From the NCBI RefSeq assembly GCF_903914075.1, contig NZ_CAIWNQ010000001.1:620001-684000 (forward strand): a DNA stretch of 64,000 bases. Direction: 5' to 3'. Source of the stretch: Ruegeria sp. THAF57. GTDB lineage: Bacteria > Pseudomonadota > Alphaproteobacteria > Rhodobacterales > Rhodobacteraceae. The position numbers and the translations under genes were made by a program. Under the pieces are notes generated by a model. The model did not search any database. It was not told the origin of the DNA and saw nothing but the letters and a program-made list of their open reading frames with translations. Each line of letters opens with the position of its first letter. Positions within the stretch are counted from its first letter, which is position 1. Of the stretch, positions 17,614-25,495 are shown in pieces.

Positions 17614-19110
17614 ATGAACAAACCCATCCCCGAGGTGACCCCAAACACCTGGAGCTTTCTGCGCGACCCGATGATCAAACCCACCGGGTTTCGCGAATAT
17701 GACGCTCGTTGGAAATATCCCGAAGAGATCAACCTGCCCGGCATGACCGCGCTGGGTCTGGGTCTGGGCACCCAAATGCGCAAACGTGGGATCGAACCTG
17801 TAATTGCCGTGGGCAACGACTATCGCGACTATTCGCTGGCCATCAAAAACGCGTTGATTCTGGGCCTGATGCAGGCGGGGATTAATGTCAAGGATATCGG
17901 CCCCGCACTTAGCCCGATGGCTTATTTCGCACAGTTCCATTTGGACGTACCTGCGGTCGCAATGGTCACTGCCAGCCACAATCCGAACGGCTGGACCGGA
18001 GTGAAGATGGGCTTTGACCGCCCCCTGACCCACGGCCCGGACGAGATGTCAGAACTGCGCGATATCGTCCTGAACGGCAAAGGTGTGGCGCATGAAGGTG
18101 GCTCATATGAGTTCGTCGATGGTGTGAAAGAAGCCTATATCGACGATCTGGTCGGTGATTTCAAAATGTCACGCCCGCTGAAAGTGGTCTGCGCGACCGG
18201 GAACGGCACCGCCTCGGCCTTTGCGCCCGAGATATTTGAGCGGATGGGCGTCGAAGTGGTCCCCAGCCACAACAGGCTGGATTACACCTTCCCTAACTAC
18301 AACCCCAACCCCGAAGCCATGGAGATGTTGCATGACATGGCCGATGCCGTGAAATCCAGCGGCGCGGATATGGCGCTGGGTTTTGACGGTGATGGCGACC
18401 GGTGTGGCGTTGTCGATGATGAGGGTGAAGAGATCTTCGCCGATAAGGTCGGTGTCATCATGGCGCGCGATCTGGCGAAGCTTTACCCCAACTCAACCTT
18501 TGTGGCTGATGTGAAATCGACCGGCCTGTTCGCCAGTGATCCTGAATTGCAGGCCCTTGGGGTTAAGGCGGACTACTGGAAAACCGGCCACAGCCACATG
18601 AAGCGCCGGGTCAAAGAGATCAACGCGCTGGCCGGGTTCGAGAAGTCGGGCCATTACTTCTTGGCCGAGCCTATCGGGCGCGGATATGACTGCGGAATGC
18701 GCGTGGCGGTCGAGATCTGCAAGCTGATGGATCGCAACCCGGATCAAAGCATGTCGGATCTGCGAAAGGCCCTACCAAAGACGTGGTCAACGCCGACTAT
18801 GTCCCCCTATGCGGCAGATAACGAGAAGTATGACATCCTCGAACGGTTGGTCGACAAGCTGGTCGCTAAGTCCGACGCTGGTGAGACTATTGCTGGCCGC
18901 GCAATCAAAGAGGTCGTGACCGTCAACGGTGCGCGGGTCATTCTGGATAATGGCAGCTGGGGCCTGGTGCGTGCATCGTCAAACACACCTAATCTGGTTG
19001 TCGTTTGCGAAAGCAGCGAAAGCGACGATGAAATGCGCGCAATCTTCGCAGATATTGACACCGTTATTCGCACTGAACCAGGCGTTGGCGACTACGATCA
19101 AACTATCTGA
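17614..19110 (+). CDS. Phosphomannomutase/phosphoglucomutase
   Basis: 498-residue alpha-D-phosphohexomutase. The phosphoserine loop is TASHNPNGWTG with Ser121; the metal loop DGDGDR is at about 258-263. The family interconverts hexose 1- and 6-phosphates, supplying mannose 1-phosphate or glucose 1-phosphate for nucleotide sugars. The ATG at 17614 is used; the TTG at 17596 overlaps the kdsA stop codon. It is the last gene of the kpsT-kpsE-kdsA group, so sugar supply for surface polysaccharide is the natural reading. Confidence 0.9.
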   Translation: MNKPIPEVTPNTWSFLRDPMIKPTGFREYDARWKYPEEINLPGMTALGLGLGTQMRKRGIEPVIAVGNDYRDYSLAIKNALILGLMQAGINVKDIGPALSPMAYFAQFHLDVPAVAMVTASHNPNGWTGVKMGFDRPLTHGPDEMSELRDIVLNGKGVAHEGGSYEFVDGVKEAYIDDLVGDFKMSRPLKVVCATGNGTASAFAPEIFERMGVEVVPSHNRLDYTFPNYNPNPEAMEMLHDMADAVKSSGADMALGFDGDGDRCGVVDDEGEEIFADKVGVIMARDLAKLYPNSTFVADVKSTGLFASDPELQALGVKADYWKTGHSHMKRRVKEINALAGFEKSGHYFLAEPIGRGYDCGMRVAVEICKLMDRNPDQSMSDLRKALPKTWSTPTMSPYAADNEKYDILERLVDKLVAKSDAGETIAGRAIKEVVTVNGARVILDNGSWGLVRASSNTPNLVVVCESSESDDEMRAIFADIDTVIRTEPGVGDYDQTI

Positions 19111-19120
19111 TTTTATAGTA

Positions 19121-19149
19121 GGGCTGGGGCGTAGATAACGCCCCAGCCC
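19121..19149. terminator. Strong hairpin between convergent genes
   Basis: GGGCTGGGGCG (19121-19131) pairs perfectly with CGCCCCAGCCC (19139-19149) around a seven-base loop. It fills the gap between the phosphomutase gene and the stop codon of the AsmA gene. The T run is poor on both sides. Confidence 0.6.
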
Positions 19150-19150
19150 A

Positions 19151-21106
19151 TCAATCTGCACCCAGCAGTTTCAAAAGCCCTTTCTTGGCTTCCTCTTCCA
19201 GCTTCTTCTTTACCGCCTTTTCAAGGCTTTCGCTGTCCGTGACGGCGGTACCCAATTCATCCCCGACCTTATCAAGGACTTGCTGTTTAGCGTCGCCTTC
19301 CAGTTCCTTGATCTTTCCCTCTGCGGCGGCCTCGATCACTTTGCTCAGGTCCGGTTGAATCGAGGGGTTGCTCCACGGTCCCACGATTCTGACTGGTACC
19401 GACAACCCCTGCCCCGAGTTGGCCCTCAAGGCAGTGGGCGTGAAAAGATAGTCGATATTGCGGGCGCCTATACCAACCGTGCCCTTGCCGTCTGCCCTGA
19501 AGTTATCCAGCGACATCAGCAGGTCCTCATTCCTGAGAACCCCTTGATCAATGGTGAAACTGGCCGTCAGGCTGTTGAACACCGTCGCACCGCCATTGCC
19601 GTCTCCGCGCCCCATTATCCGGTCCAGATCAATGCCCGAGATCACCCCTCTCCCGACATCAAGCCGACCCTTGCCACTGAGGGAGCGCATGATCTGATCT
19701 TCGCTCTGCCCCACCCCCAGAAACTCGAACGATCCAGAGCCGGTGCCAGATAGCCGCGTGACATCCGCCAAAGTGGACAAAGCGGATTGGAGGTCGATGC
19801 CCTCGGCCTGAAGATTACCGCCAACTGACAAACCGTTTCTGTTATTTGCCACGACCTGACCGGTCAGTTTTCCGGAAAACAGCGTGGCGGGATTCATTTG
19901 AAGCACCGCTCTTGAACGATCGAGGTTCAGCGTCAGGTCACTTGGCCCCAGAGTTAGCTCAGGCACAGCGATCGAATTGGCCGTCAGCCGAATTTTTCCA
20001 TTGGCCAAAGCAAGGGCCGAGGCGTCAATTGGTGTGGTCGACCACCCCTCTGCGGCCGTAACCGCTGCCGATCCGCCGCCGACACCTCCTTCGCCTGAAG
20101 GCGCGTTGAAACGCGAAAGATCAAGATCCCCGCCGTTCAGCCGGGCCGTAATCTGCGGAGGGTCCGAGATCACGATATCCGCTTCTCCGGTCAGCCGGTT
20201 GTCGTCCAGTTGCGCCACCATTTCTCGCAGCGAGATACGTCCCTCGCTGGTATAGGTCATATGGCCCGCGACTTCGGCTTTCCGCCCCAGACCAAGCGGT
20301 ACGCCAACGCCAGCCTGCCCAAAAGCGGCCAGCATCTTTTCGGTGTCTTGCGCTTTGATATGCAGCTTGCCGTCCATTTCTCCGGCAAGGTTCACCAAGC
20401 CATCAAAGTCCACTTCTCCACCCGGTGCGCGCAAGAGCAGTTCCAGTGGTGCCGCGACGCCTGTGGCATAGGCAGGCAAGTCCGGAATTTTCAAATCAAC
20501 CTCGACCTTGCCGCCGGGGACATCCATCTTGGCCTCGACAAATAGCGGGGCAGTCACATCCGGCCAGTTCGCGGAAAGATCCACATTGGCAAAGTCGAAC
20601 TTCACCGCATCGTTTTCCACATAAACAAGACGTGCGTTGGTCAGTTCCAGAAAATCCAGTGTTACCGTACCCGTCGCATTTTTTGATTGGGCACTTACAG
20701 CGTTGCCAGAGGATACAGGCGTGGACCGGTCAAATTGCCAGTTACCGCGCCCTTCGGACAGTTCAAGCCGCAGCGTCGGATTTTCCGCGATGATCCGACG
20801 TATCCTCAGATCCCCCGAGATCAACGCCGCAGCATCCACGCCAACCGCCATGCTGTCGGCGCTCAGCATGGGCTCTGGTCCGGCCCAAGACGCGTTACTG
20901 AATGTCACGGGGCCAGTTTCCATGCCCAAGACCGGCCAGAACGACAGGTTTACATCGCCGGACAGTTTCAAGTCCCGCCCCGTCTGGCCGCGCACCTGCT
21001 CGGTCAGGATCGCCGCAAGCTTGTCACCGGGCATCATCAACAATGCTCCGATCACCAGCCCGACAACGGCCACAAGAAGGAAGACGATGCGCAACAGCCA
21101 CTTCAT
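19151..21106 (-). CDS. AsmA family protein
   Basis: 651 residues with a single N-terminal membrane anchor (about 4-26) followed by a long, mostly beta periplasmic region. GDVNLSFWPVLGMETGPV matches the conserved AsmA N-terminal segment, and the C-terminal AsmA-2-like region includes LSGKGRLDVGRGVISGIDLDRIMG. AsmA-like proteins are now seen as bridge-type proteins moving phospholipid between the membranes; an effect on outer-membrane assembly is the older view. It ends in a charged lysine/glutamate-rich helix. Monocistronic. Confidence 0.88.
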   Translation of the reverse strand: MKWLLRIVFLLVAVVGLVIGALLMMPGDKLAAILTEQVRGQTGRDLKLSGDVNLSFWPVLGMETGPVTFSNASWAGPEPMLSADSMAVGVDAAALISGDLRIRRIIAENPTLRLELSEGRGNWQFDRSTPVSSGNAVSAQSKNATGTVTLDFLELTNARLVYVENDAVKFDFANVDLSANWPDVTAPLFVEAKMDVPGGKVEVDLKIPDLPAYATGVAAPLELLLRAPGGEVDFDGLVNLAGEMDGKLHIKAQDTEKMLAAFGQAGVGVPLGLGRKAEVAGHMTYTSEGRISLREMVAQLDDNRLTGEADIVISDPPQITARLNGGDLDLSRFNAPSGEGGVGGGSAAVTAAEGWSTTPIDASALALANGKIRLTANSIAVPELTLGPSDLTLNLDRSRAVLQMNPATLFSGKLTGQVVANNRNGLSVGGNLQAEGIDLQSALSTLADVTRLSGTGSGSFEFLGVGQSEDQIMRSLSGKGRLDVGRGVISGIDLDRIMGRGDGNGGATVFNSLTASFTIDQGVLRNEDLLMSLDNFRADGKGTVGIGARNIDYLFTPTALRANSGQGLSVPVRIVGPWSNPSIQPDLSKVIEAAAEGKIKELEGDAKQQVLDKVGDELGTAVTDSESLEKAVKKKLEEEAKKGLLKLLGAD

Positions 21107-21202
21107 TTTTCTGCTCTCCGCTTATCTGGCATGCGTTGAAAATATAATTCAAAGCCCAGCGGCCATTTGCAAGGGGAAGCGTTCCCCACTATATGGCGCG
21201 CC

Positions 21203-22591
21203 ATGACAACGAACCCGCCGAACCTCCGCCCCGACCTGGCGCCTGCCGCCCGGATCACCGATACGCCCCGTTCAAACCAGCCGACGATCGGCATGGTCTC
21301 TTTGGGCTGCCCCAAGGCTTTGGTGGATAGTGAGCGTATTCTGACTCGCCTGCGGGCCGAAGGGTACGGGATTTCGCCTGATTATTCAGGTGCAGATGCC
21401 GTGATCGTGAACACCTGCGGGTTTCTGGACAGTGCCAAGGCGGAATCGTTGGACGCCATCGGTGAAGCGCTGGTTGAGAATGGCAAGGTCATCGTCACGG
21501 GATGCCTGGGGGCCGAGCCGGATTACATCCGCGAACATCACCCACGCATCATGGCCGTCACCGGGCCGCATCAGTATGAACAGGTGCTGGATGCCGTGCA
21601 TCAGGCGGTGCCCCCCGACCCTGATCCGTTCGTGGACCTGCTGCCCGCCAGCAGCGTGCAACTGACCCCGCGCCATTACAGCTATCTGAAAATATCCGAG
21701 GGCTGTAACCACAAGTGCAAATTCTGCATCATCCCCGACATGCGCGGCAAGCTGGCCAGCCGCCCCGCCCATGCCGTACTGCGTGAGGCCGAAAAGCTAG
21801 TCGACAATGGCGTGCGCGAGTTGCTGGTAATCAGCCAGGACACCTCGGCCTATGGGCTGGACCGCAAATACGATGTGAACCCGTGGAAAGACCGCGAGGT
21901 ACGCAGCCACATCACCGATTTGGCGCGTGAGTTGGGGCAGTTCGATGCGTGGGTGCGCCTGCATTACGTCTATCCCTACCCGCATGTGCGCGAGTTAATC
22001 CCGCTGATGGCCGATGCGGGCTGCAACGTTCTGCCTTATCTGGACATCCCGTTCCAACACGCCCATCCGGATGTTCTGAAACGCATGGCGCGTCCGGCTG
22101 CGGCTGCAAAAACGCTGGACGAGATCGCCGCATGGCGAGCAACCTGCCCGGATATAACGTTGCGGTCGACCTTCATCGTCGGCTATCCCGGCGAAACCGA
22201 GGCCGAGTTCCAAACCCTTCTGGATTGGATGGACGAGGCTCAATTGGATCGCGTCGGTTGTTTTCAGTACGAAAACGTGGATGGTGCACGGTCGAACGAA
22301 TTGCCAGATCACGTTCCAGCCGACGTCAAACAGGACCGCTGGGAACGGTTCATGGAAAAGGCGCAAGCGATTTCCGAGGCGAAGCTTGCCGCCAAAGTGG
22401 GTCAGACACTCGACGTGATCGTGGACGAGGTCGATGACGAGGCCGCCACCTGCCGCACAAAAGCCGATGCACCGGAAATCGACGGCAACCTATTCATCGA
22501 CGAAGCCTACGAAAGCCTGAAACCCGGCGATATCGTTTCCGTCGAAGTGGACGAGGCTGGCGAATACGACCTATGGGGCAAGTTGGCCTGA
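21203..22591 (+). CDS. rimO: Ribosomal protein S12 methylthiotransferase
   Basis: 462-residue radical-SAM methylthiotransferase. Three N-terminal cysteines for the auxiliary cluster are Cys36 ([12 protein letters not shown], the RimO signature), Cys72 (NTCGF) and Cys101 (TGCLG). The radical-SAM triad is Cys168, Cys172, Cys175 (CNHKCKFC), and a C-terminal TRAM-like domain follows. RimO adds methylthio to Asp89 of S12. The ATG at 21203 is used, without a strong ribosome site; the upstream frame begins at TTG 21167. Confidence 0.95.
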   Translation: MTTNPPNLRPDLAPAARITDTPRSNQPTIGMVSLGCPKALVDSERILTRLRAEGYGISPDYSGADAVIVNTCGFLDSAKAESLDAIGEALVENGKVIVTGCLGAEPDYIREHHPRIMAVTGPHQYEQVLDAVHQAVPPDPDPFVDLLPASSVQLTPRHYSYLKISEGCNHKCKFCIIPDMRGKLASRPAHAVLREAEKLVDNGVRELLVISQDTSAYGLDRKYDVNPWKDREVRSHITDLARELGQFDAWVRLHYVYPYPHVRELIPLMADAGCNVLPYLDIPFQHAHPDVLKRMARPAAAAKTLDEIAAWRATCPDITLRSTFIVGYPGETEAEFQTLLDWMDEAQLDRVGCFQYENVDGARSNELPDHVPADVKQDRWERFMEKAQAISEAKLAAKVGQTLDVIVDEVDDEAATCRTKADAPEIDGNLFIDEAYESLKPGDIVSVEVDEAGEYDLWGKLA

Positions 22592-22695
22592 TCTGCTCAC
22601 CCCAAGTCGTTGGTGTGTGAAACAAGTTTATTGGCGTTTTGCGCGCATTTGGTGGATCATGACAGGGCAACCTGCTTTGTAGCCAGGAGGGTCTC

Positions 22696-23112
22696 TTGTC
22701 CAGTATTATCGGCTTTCCCCTGAATGTGTTCGCGCTGACCGTCATCGCCCAGCTTTGCGCCATGCCCGTTGTCGCAGATAGCAAAGGAACAGGCGGATTC
22801 ATTTTCATCGGGTCTGACTCGGTCAGTCTGCACCTTCGCAGCAAGCATCAGGTCCATAGGCACTATGCCGCCCCGAAGGTGTATCACCGCAAGACCAAGC
22901 CCACAGTGCATGGTCACAAATCAAGTGCGAATGGGATTGAATACACGGGAAAACCCAAGGGGTATTACCACAAAGGTCATCGCTATAAAGCCAAGTCAAA
23001 ACGGTATTACCACAAACCAGCAAAGCGGTATCACTACTCGGTCCACAGCCCCTTCAACCGTTTGTCTTCACCCTATTACATTCCGCAAAACTATGGCATT
23101 CGACGCCGGTAA
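22696..23112 (+). CDS. Secreted basic His/Lys/Tyr-rich protein, unknown
   Basis: A gene I do not recognise. It starts at TTG with a strong AGGAGG six to eleven bases upstream. It encodes 138 residues with a likely signal peptide (cleavage near residue 27, VVADS). The mature part is strikingly rich in tyrosine, histidine and lysine, with repeated modules such as GYYHKGHRYKAKSK and RYYHKPAKRYHY. No cysteine remains in the mature part. The composition suggests binding to polyanions or metals at the cell surface, but that is a guess. It converges on dgkA. Confidence 0.7.
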   Translation: MSSIIGFPLNVFALTVIAQLCAMPVVADSKGTGGFIFIGSDSVSLHLRSKHQVHRHYAAPKVYHRKTKPTVHGHKSSANGIEYTGKPKGYYHKGHRYKAKSKRYYHKPAKRYHYSVHSPFNRLSSPYYIPQNYGIRRR

Positions 23113-23131
23113 CCGTGGCTGAAATCTAACT

Positions 23132-23488
23132 TCAGAACAGACTGACAAGCCCGATAATCCACGCCACGCCTGCGGCAACAGCCGTCAGTGCAACAGCGGC
23201 ACTTGCCGCGTCTTTCGCCTGTCCCGCCAATACATTGTGATCCGTTGAAGTATGGTCCACTGCGCGTTCAACCGCCGTATTGAACAGCTCTGCCACCATC
23301 ACCAAGACGCCCAACACAATAATAAGCGCACGCAGGCCGTCGGACAGTGGCAAGAAAAGGGCCAGCACAATGGAAACGAGGTTGGACCATGCCCAAGCGC
23401 GAAACGAATACTCTTCCTTCCACGTCGCGGCCAAACCCTGCCAGCTCCAACGCGTGCGGTCCTTTAGACGAACAAAGAAATTTTTCAT
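23132..23488 (-). CDS. dgkA: Diacylglycerol kinase
   Basis: 118 residues with three membrane helices, the size of prokaryotic DgkA. The signature glutamate-rich motif ELFNTAVERAVD is present with its catalytic glutamates, followed by GQAKDAASAAV, the second conserved block. The enzyme phosphorylates diacylglycerol (released when phospholipid head groups are transferred to periplasmic glucans or other acceptors) to phosphatidic acid. GAGG precedes the ATG. Monocistronic, convergent with the preceding gene. Confidence 0.93.
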   Translation of the reverse strand: MKNFFVRLKDRTRWSWQGLAATWKEEYSFRAWAWSNLVSIVLALFLPLSDGLRALIIVLGVLVMVAELFNTAVERAVDHTSTDHNVLAGQAKDAASAAVALTAVAAGVAWIIGLVSLF

Positions 23489-23549
23489 GGGCCCTCTGCT
23501 TTCAGACAGAGCCGACAGAAACCTGATGGAAGACGGCTAGGCAAGAAAA

Positions 23550-23569
23550 AACCGCCCGGAAGGGCGGTT
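23550..23569 (-). terminator. Rho-independent terminator of the small lipoprotein gene
   Basis: AACCGCCC (23550-23557) pairs with GGGCGGTT (23562-23569) around a four-base loop. On the minus strand the stem runs straight into a T tract (the A run before 23551), downstream of the lipoprotein gene ending at 23619. Confidence 0.85.
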
Positions 23570-23580
23570 GAACGTCGGGT

Positions 23581-23611
23581 GCAGGTGGCCCGCGCATGGG
23601 CGGCCACCTGC
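23581..23611 (-). other. Perfect 10-bp hairpin after the lipoprotein stop codon
   Basis: GCAGGTGGCC (23581-23590) pairs perfectly with GGCCACCTGC (23602-23611), between the lipoprotein stop and the T-tailed terminator. It has no T run of its own, so it may protect the 3' end of a short, possibly abundant mRNA. Confidence 0.6.
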
Positions 23612-23618
23612 AAAATAC

Positions 23619-23807
23619 TTATTGTGCGACAGGGTTACAAACGGTCTGTCCGGCTTCGGTTGTTGCCAGTTCAGTACCTGCCGGGCAGCTCGGCGTGCCG
23701 AACTTGTCATACTCAGGCGTGATGTAGACCGGTGCCGGCTCTTCTTGTTGCGAGCATGCAGCCAGAATCAGGGCAATTGCGCTAACGGCAGCGAATTTAA
23801 TTTTCAT
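23619..23807 (-). CDS. Small lipoprotein
   Basis: 62 residues with a classical lipoprotein signal and lipobox LAAC, acylated Cys18. The short mature part (SQQEEPAPVYITPEYDKFG, then CPAGTELATTEAG) contains two further cysteines about 17 residues apart that could form a disulfide. Similar tiny lipoproteins are common in Rhodobacteraceae; no function is known to me. It has its own terminator with two stacked hairpins. Confidence 0.82.
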   Translation of the reverse strand: MKIKFAAVSAIALILAACSQQEEPAPVYITPEYDKFGTPSCPAGTELATTEAGQTVCNPVAQ

Positions 23808-23956
23808 GTCCGTCGTTCCTCTATCAATTTTCTAGTATTGCCCTGAAATTCGGGGCTGTCCTAAAACTACGCCCTTCAAGGGTTTTTTGCAACAAAATCA
23901 ATCACGAAAATGTGAAAGCGGCAAAACCATGCTGTCTGGTCGGCATTGGTAGTCAC

Positions 23957-23988
23957 CCCTACAGTTTTGCCAAAAGCGCCCTACAGTT
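23957..23988 (+). repeat. Direct repeat upstream of the CDGSH gene
   Basis: The ten-base word CCCTACAGTT occurs at 23957-23966 and again at 23979-23988, exactly 22 bases (two helical turns) apart, 35-66 bases before the CDGSH start codon. The same-face spacing is what a dimeric regulator binding direct repeats would need. No known box is recognised. Confidence 0.5.
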
Positions 23989-24022
23989 GGGAAACGCCAT
24001 TCGCAAACCACGGAGTAGCCAG

Positions 24023-24265
24023 ATGTCAGAAGCGCCGATTATCGCACAAAGAGCCCCATATCCTGTCGAGGTAGCTGAGGGCAAAACCTATTTCTGGTGT
24101 GCGTGCGGCCAATCCAAGCGGCAGCCGTTTTGCGATGGCTCACACAAGGATACGGGCATCGAGCCAGTGAAATTCACCGCGGACGCGACCAAGAAAGTGT
24201 TTTTCTGCGGCTGCAAACACAGCGCAAATCCGCCGCTGTGCGACGGTTCACACTCCAAGCTCTGA
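24023..24265 (+). CDS. Dual CDGSH-type iron-sulfur protein
   Basis: 80 residues with two complete CDGSH motifs: Cys26, Cys28, Cys37, His41 and Cys62, Cys64, Cys73, His77. Each should hold a redox-active [2Fe-2S] cluster with three-cysteine, one-histidine ligation, so one chain would carry two clusters. The family is linked to iron and redox handling. The ATG at 24023 follows CGGAG; the longer open frame upstream covers the repeat region and is not coding. Its stop codon is immediately followed, with no spare base, by the stop of the convergent cysteine-rich gene. Confidence 0.9.
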   Translation: MSEAPIIAQRAPYPVEVAEGKTYFWCACGQSKRQPFCDGSHKDTGIEPVKFTADATKKVFFCGCKHSANPPLCDGSHSKL

Positions 24266-24523
24266 CTACTTTTTCAGGGTGTTGAGAATATCAGCGTTGG
24301 CGCAGAACTTCGGCGCCGACTCTGCTGTGGTCTGCCGTTCTGCCAGCCACGCCATGCACCGCTCACTGCACTGAGATGCGCGGCAGCGGGTAATCATTTC
24401 GGCGTACAAAGTGGGGGAGATCTGCTTGTCTGCGATCGCCTCGGTCAGTGAGACGTCAAGACTTCTGGCAACGGACCGGGTCAGCCAGAAGTGTGTTTCA
24501 ATGTCGCCCAGAACATCCTGCAT
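24266..24523 (-). CDS. Small cysteine-rich protein, DUF6455-like (third of three)
   Basis: 85 residues, soluble, with the family pattern of a helical N-terminus, a cysteine cluster and a final cysteine. Here the cluster reads CRASQCSERC and the last cysteine is in PKFC. The middle cysteine is two positions later than in its two paralogues. It follows the middle paralogue after two bases, so the three form one operon. I assign it to the DUF6455-type family of Rhodobacteraceae from memory. Four conserved cysteines suggest metal or cluster binding, unproven. Confidence 0.75.
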   Translation of the reverse strand: MQDVLGDIETHFWLTRSVARSLDVSLTEAIADKQISPTLYAEMITRCRASQCSERCMAWLAERQTTAESAPKFCANADILNTLKK

Positions 24524-24525
24524 CG

Positions 24526-24798
24526 TCAGCTACCCTTCGACTGCTGCGCCTTTAGCACCTCAAATCGCTTGTGATTGGGGCATGTTTTAGGGGGCTGTAC
24601 GACACCGTTAGCATTATCTAGCCAATCGGGGCACTTGTCAGCCCATGCGCACCCCTGACAAGAGCGTACCATCTTGGCCCAGTCCTGCTGTGACAGCTGC
24701 CCCTGCCGGTGTGCGGCAACGACATCCGTACCGGTTGCCTGTCCCATGCGCAGAACAAGACGCAGATGAGTCATAATGTGACCCAACCGTTGCATCAC
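24526..24798 (-). CDS. Small cysteine-rich protein, DUF6455-like (second of three)
   Basis: 90 residues, paralogous to both neighbours: HLRLVLRMGQATGTDVVAA aligns with the other N-termini. The cysteine cluster is CQGCAWADKC (spacing two then five) with a last cysteine in PKTCPNH. No signal peptide or membrane segment is visible. Its start overlaps the end of the first paralogue by four bases, so translation is coupled. A role in iron-sulfur or metal handling is suggested only by the cysteines and the neighbouring CDGSH gene. Confidence 0.75.
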   Translation of the reverse strand: MMQRLGHIMTHLRLVLRMGQATGTDVVAAHRQGQLSQQDWAKMVRSCQGCAWADKCPDWLDNANGVVQPPKTCPNHKRFEVLKAQQSKGS

Positions 24799-25058
24799 TT
24801 GTTCGCTTCCGGGATCAACTTGGCGAATAGGAGTGAGTTACGACAATACTCTGGAGTCTTTTCCAACGCCTCGGACCGCTCCATCAGGCTTTCGCAATGA
24901 TCCGGGTTTGGGCACCCGCTGCATCGAAGAACAGAGTCCGAAATCTGGTCGATCGAGATTTCGCCGCCAAGCGCGGCTGCTTCCAAATCAACACCAATCC
25001 TCGTCGCCATGTTGTCTACCAGACGGGCGTGCCGCCTAAGCGTTTCTCGGCTGTGCAT
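24795..25058 (-). CDS. Small cysteine-rich protein, DUF6455-like (first of three)
   Basis: 87 residues, the promoter-proximal member of the tandem triplet. The N-terminal helix RHARLVDNMATRIGVDLEAA aligns with the other two. The cluster reads CSGCPNPDHC and the last cysteine is in PEYCRN. The order of three paralogues of nearly equal length, coupled by overlap or a two-base gap, points to local duplication and a multi-subunit or hetero-oligomeric product, which is inference. Confidence 0.75.
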   Translation of the reverse strand: MHSRETLRRHARLVDNMATRIGVDLEAAALGGEISIDQISDSVLRCSGCPNPDHCESLMERSEALEKTPEYCRNSLLFAKLIPEANK

Positions 25059-25126
25059 TCGACATCCTTTCCCTGACGCGTTTAGGTCAGGATAACTGAT
25101 GCCGAGCAGCAGACCTTTGACTCAGG

Positions 25127-25495
25127 TCAAGAGGGCGACGCGATATGGTCGAGATAGGCGCGCGTGGCGTCCTGCACGCGGCGAAAGCGGTCTCCGCCTA
25201 GTTTCTTGCCGCCATACCAGCGTGTGACGATGATCACATGACCTTCCAGTTCGGCGCGCTCCATCATCCGCAGAATCACCATACCCGCACCGCTTTCACC
25301 ATCGTCGGCCTTGAGCGCGCCGGTGGGTAGAACAGCGGCCCAGGTGTTGTGGGTGGCCTTGGCATAGCTCTTGTCAGATTTCAGCTCTTGCAGGACGGCG
25401 TCCACATCATCGCGCGTAGCCACGGGCGCGCCGGACACGGCGTATTTCGATCCGCGATCCGTCAGGATCACACCCAGACGTTCAACGGCGATCAT
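25127..25495 (-). CDS. YigZ/IMPACT-family protein, N-terminal domain only
   Basis: 122 residues matching the UPF0029 N-terminal domain of YigZ/IMPACT proteins: KSYAKATHNTWA, DDGESGAGMVIL, then VTRWYGGKKLGGDRF. Full-length YigZ is about 200 residues with a second, ferredoxin-like domain, which is absent here. Eukaryotic IMPACT acts on translational control by Gcn2; the bacterial role is not settled. Its start overlaps the end of the M48 lipoprotein gene by four bases, forming a two-gene operon. Confidence 0.85.
   Translation of the reverse strand: MIAVERLGVILTDRGSKYAVSGAPVATRDDVDAVLQELKSDKSYAKATHNTWAAVLPTGALKADDGESGAGMVILRMMERAELEGHVIIVTRWYGGKKLGGDRFRRVQDATRAYLDHIASPS

Noticed and set aside
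23872..23888. CCCTTCAAGGG followed by six T, looking like a terminator
   Set aside because: The stem is too short with almost no loop, and no plus-strand gene ends there.
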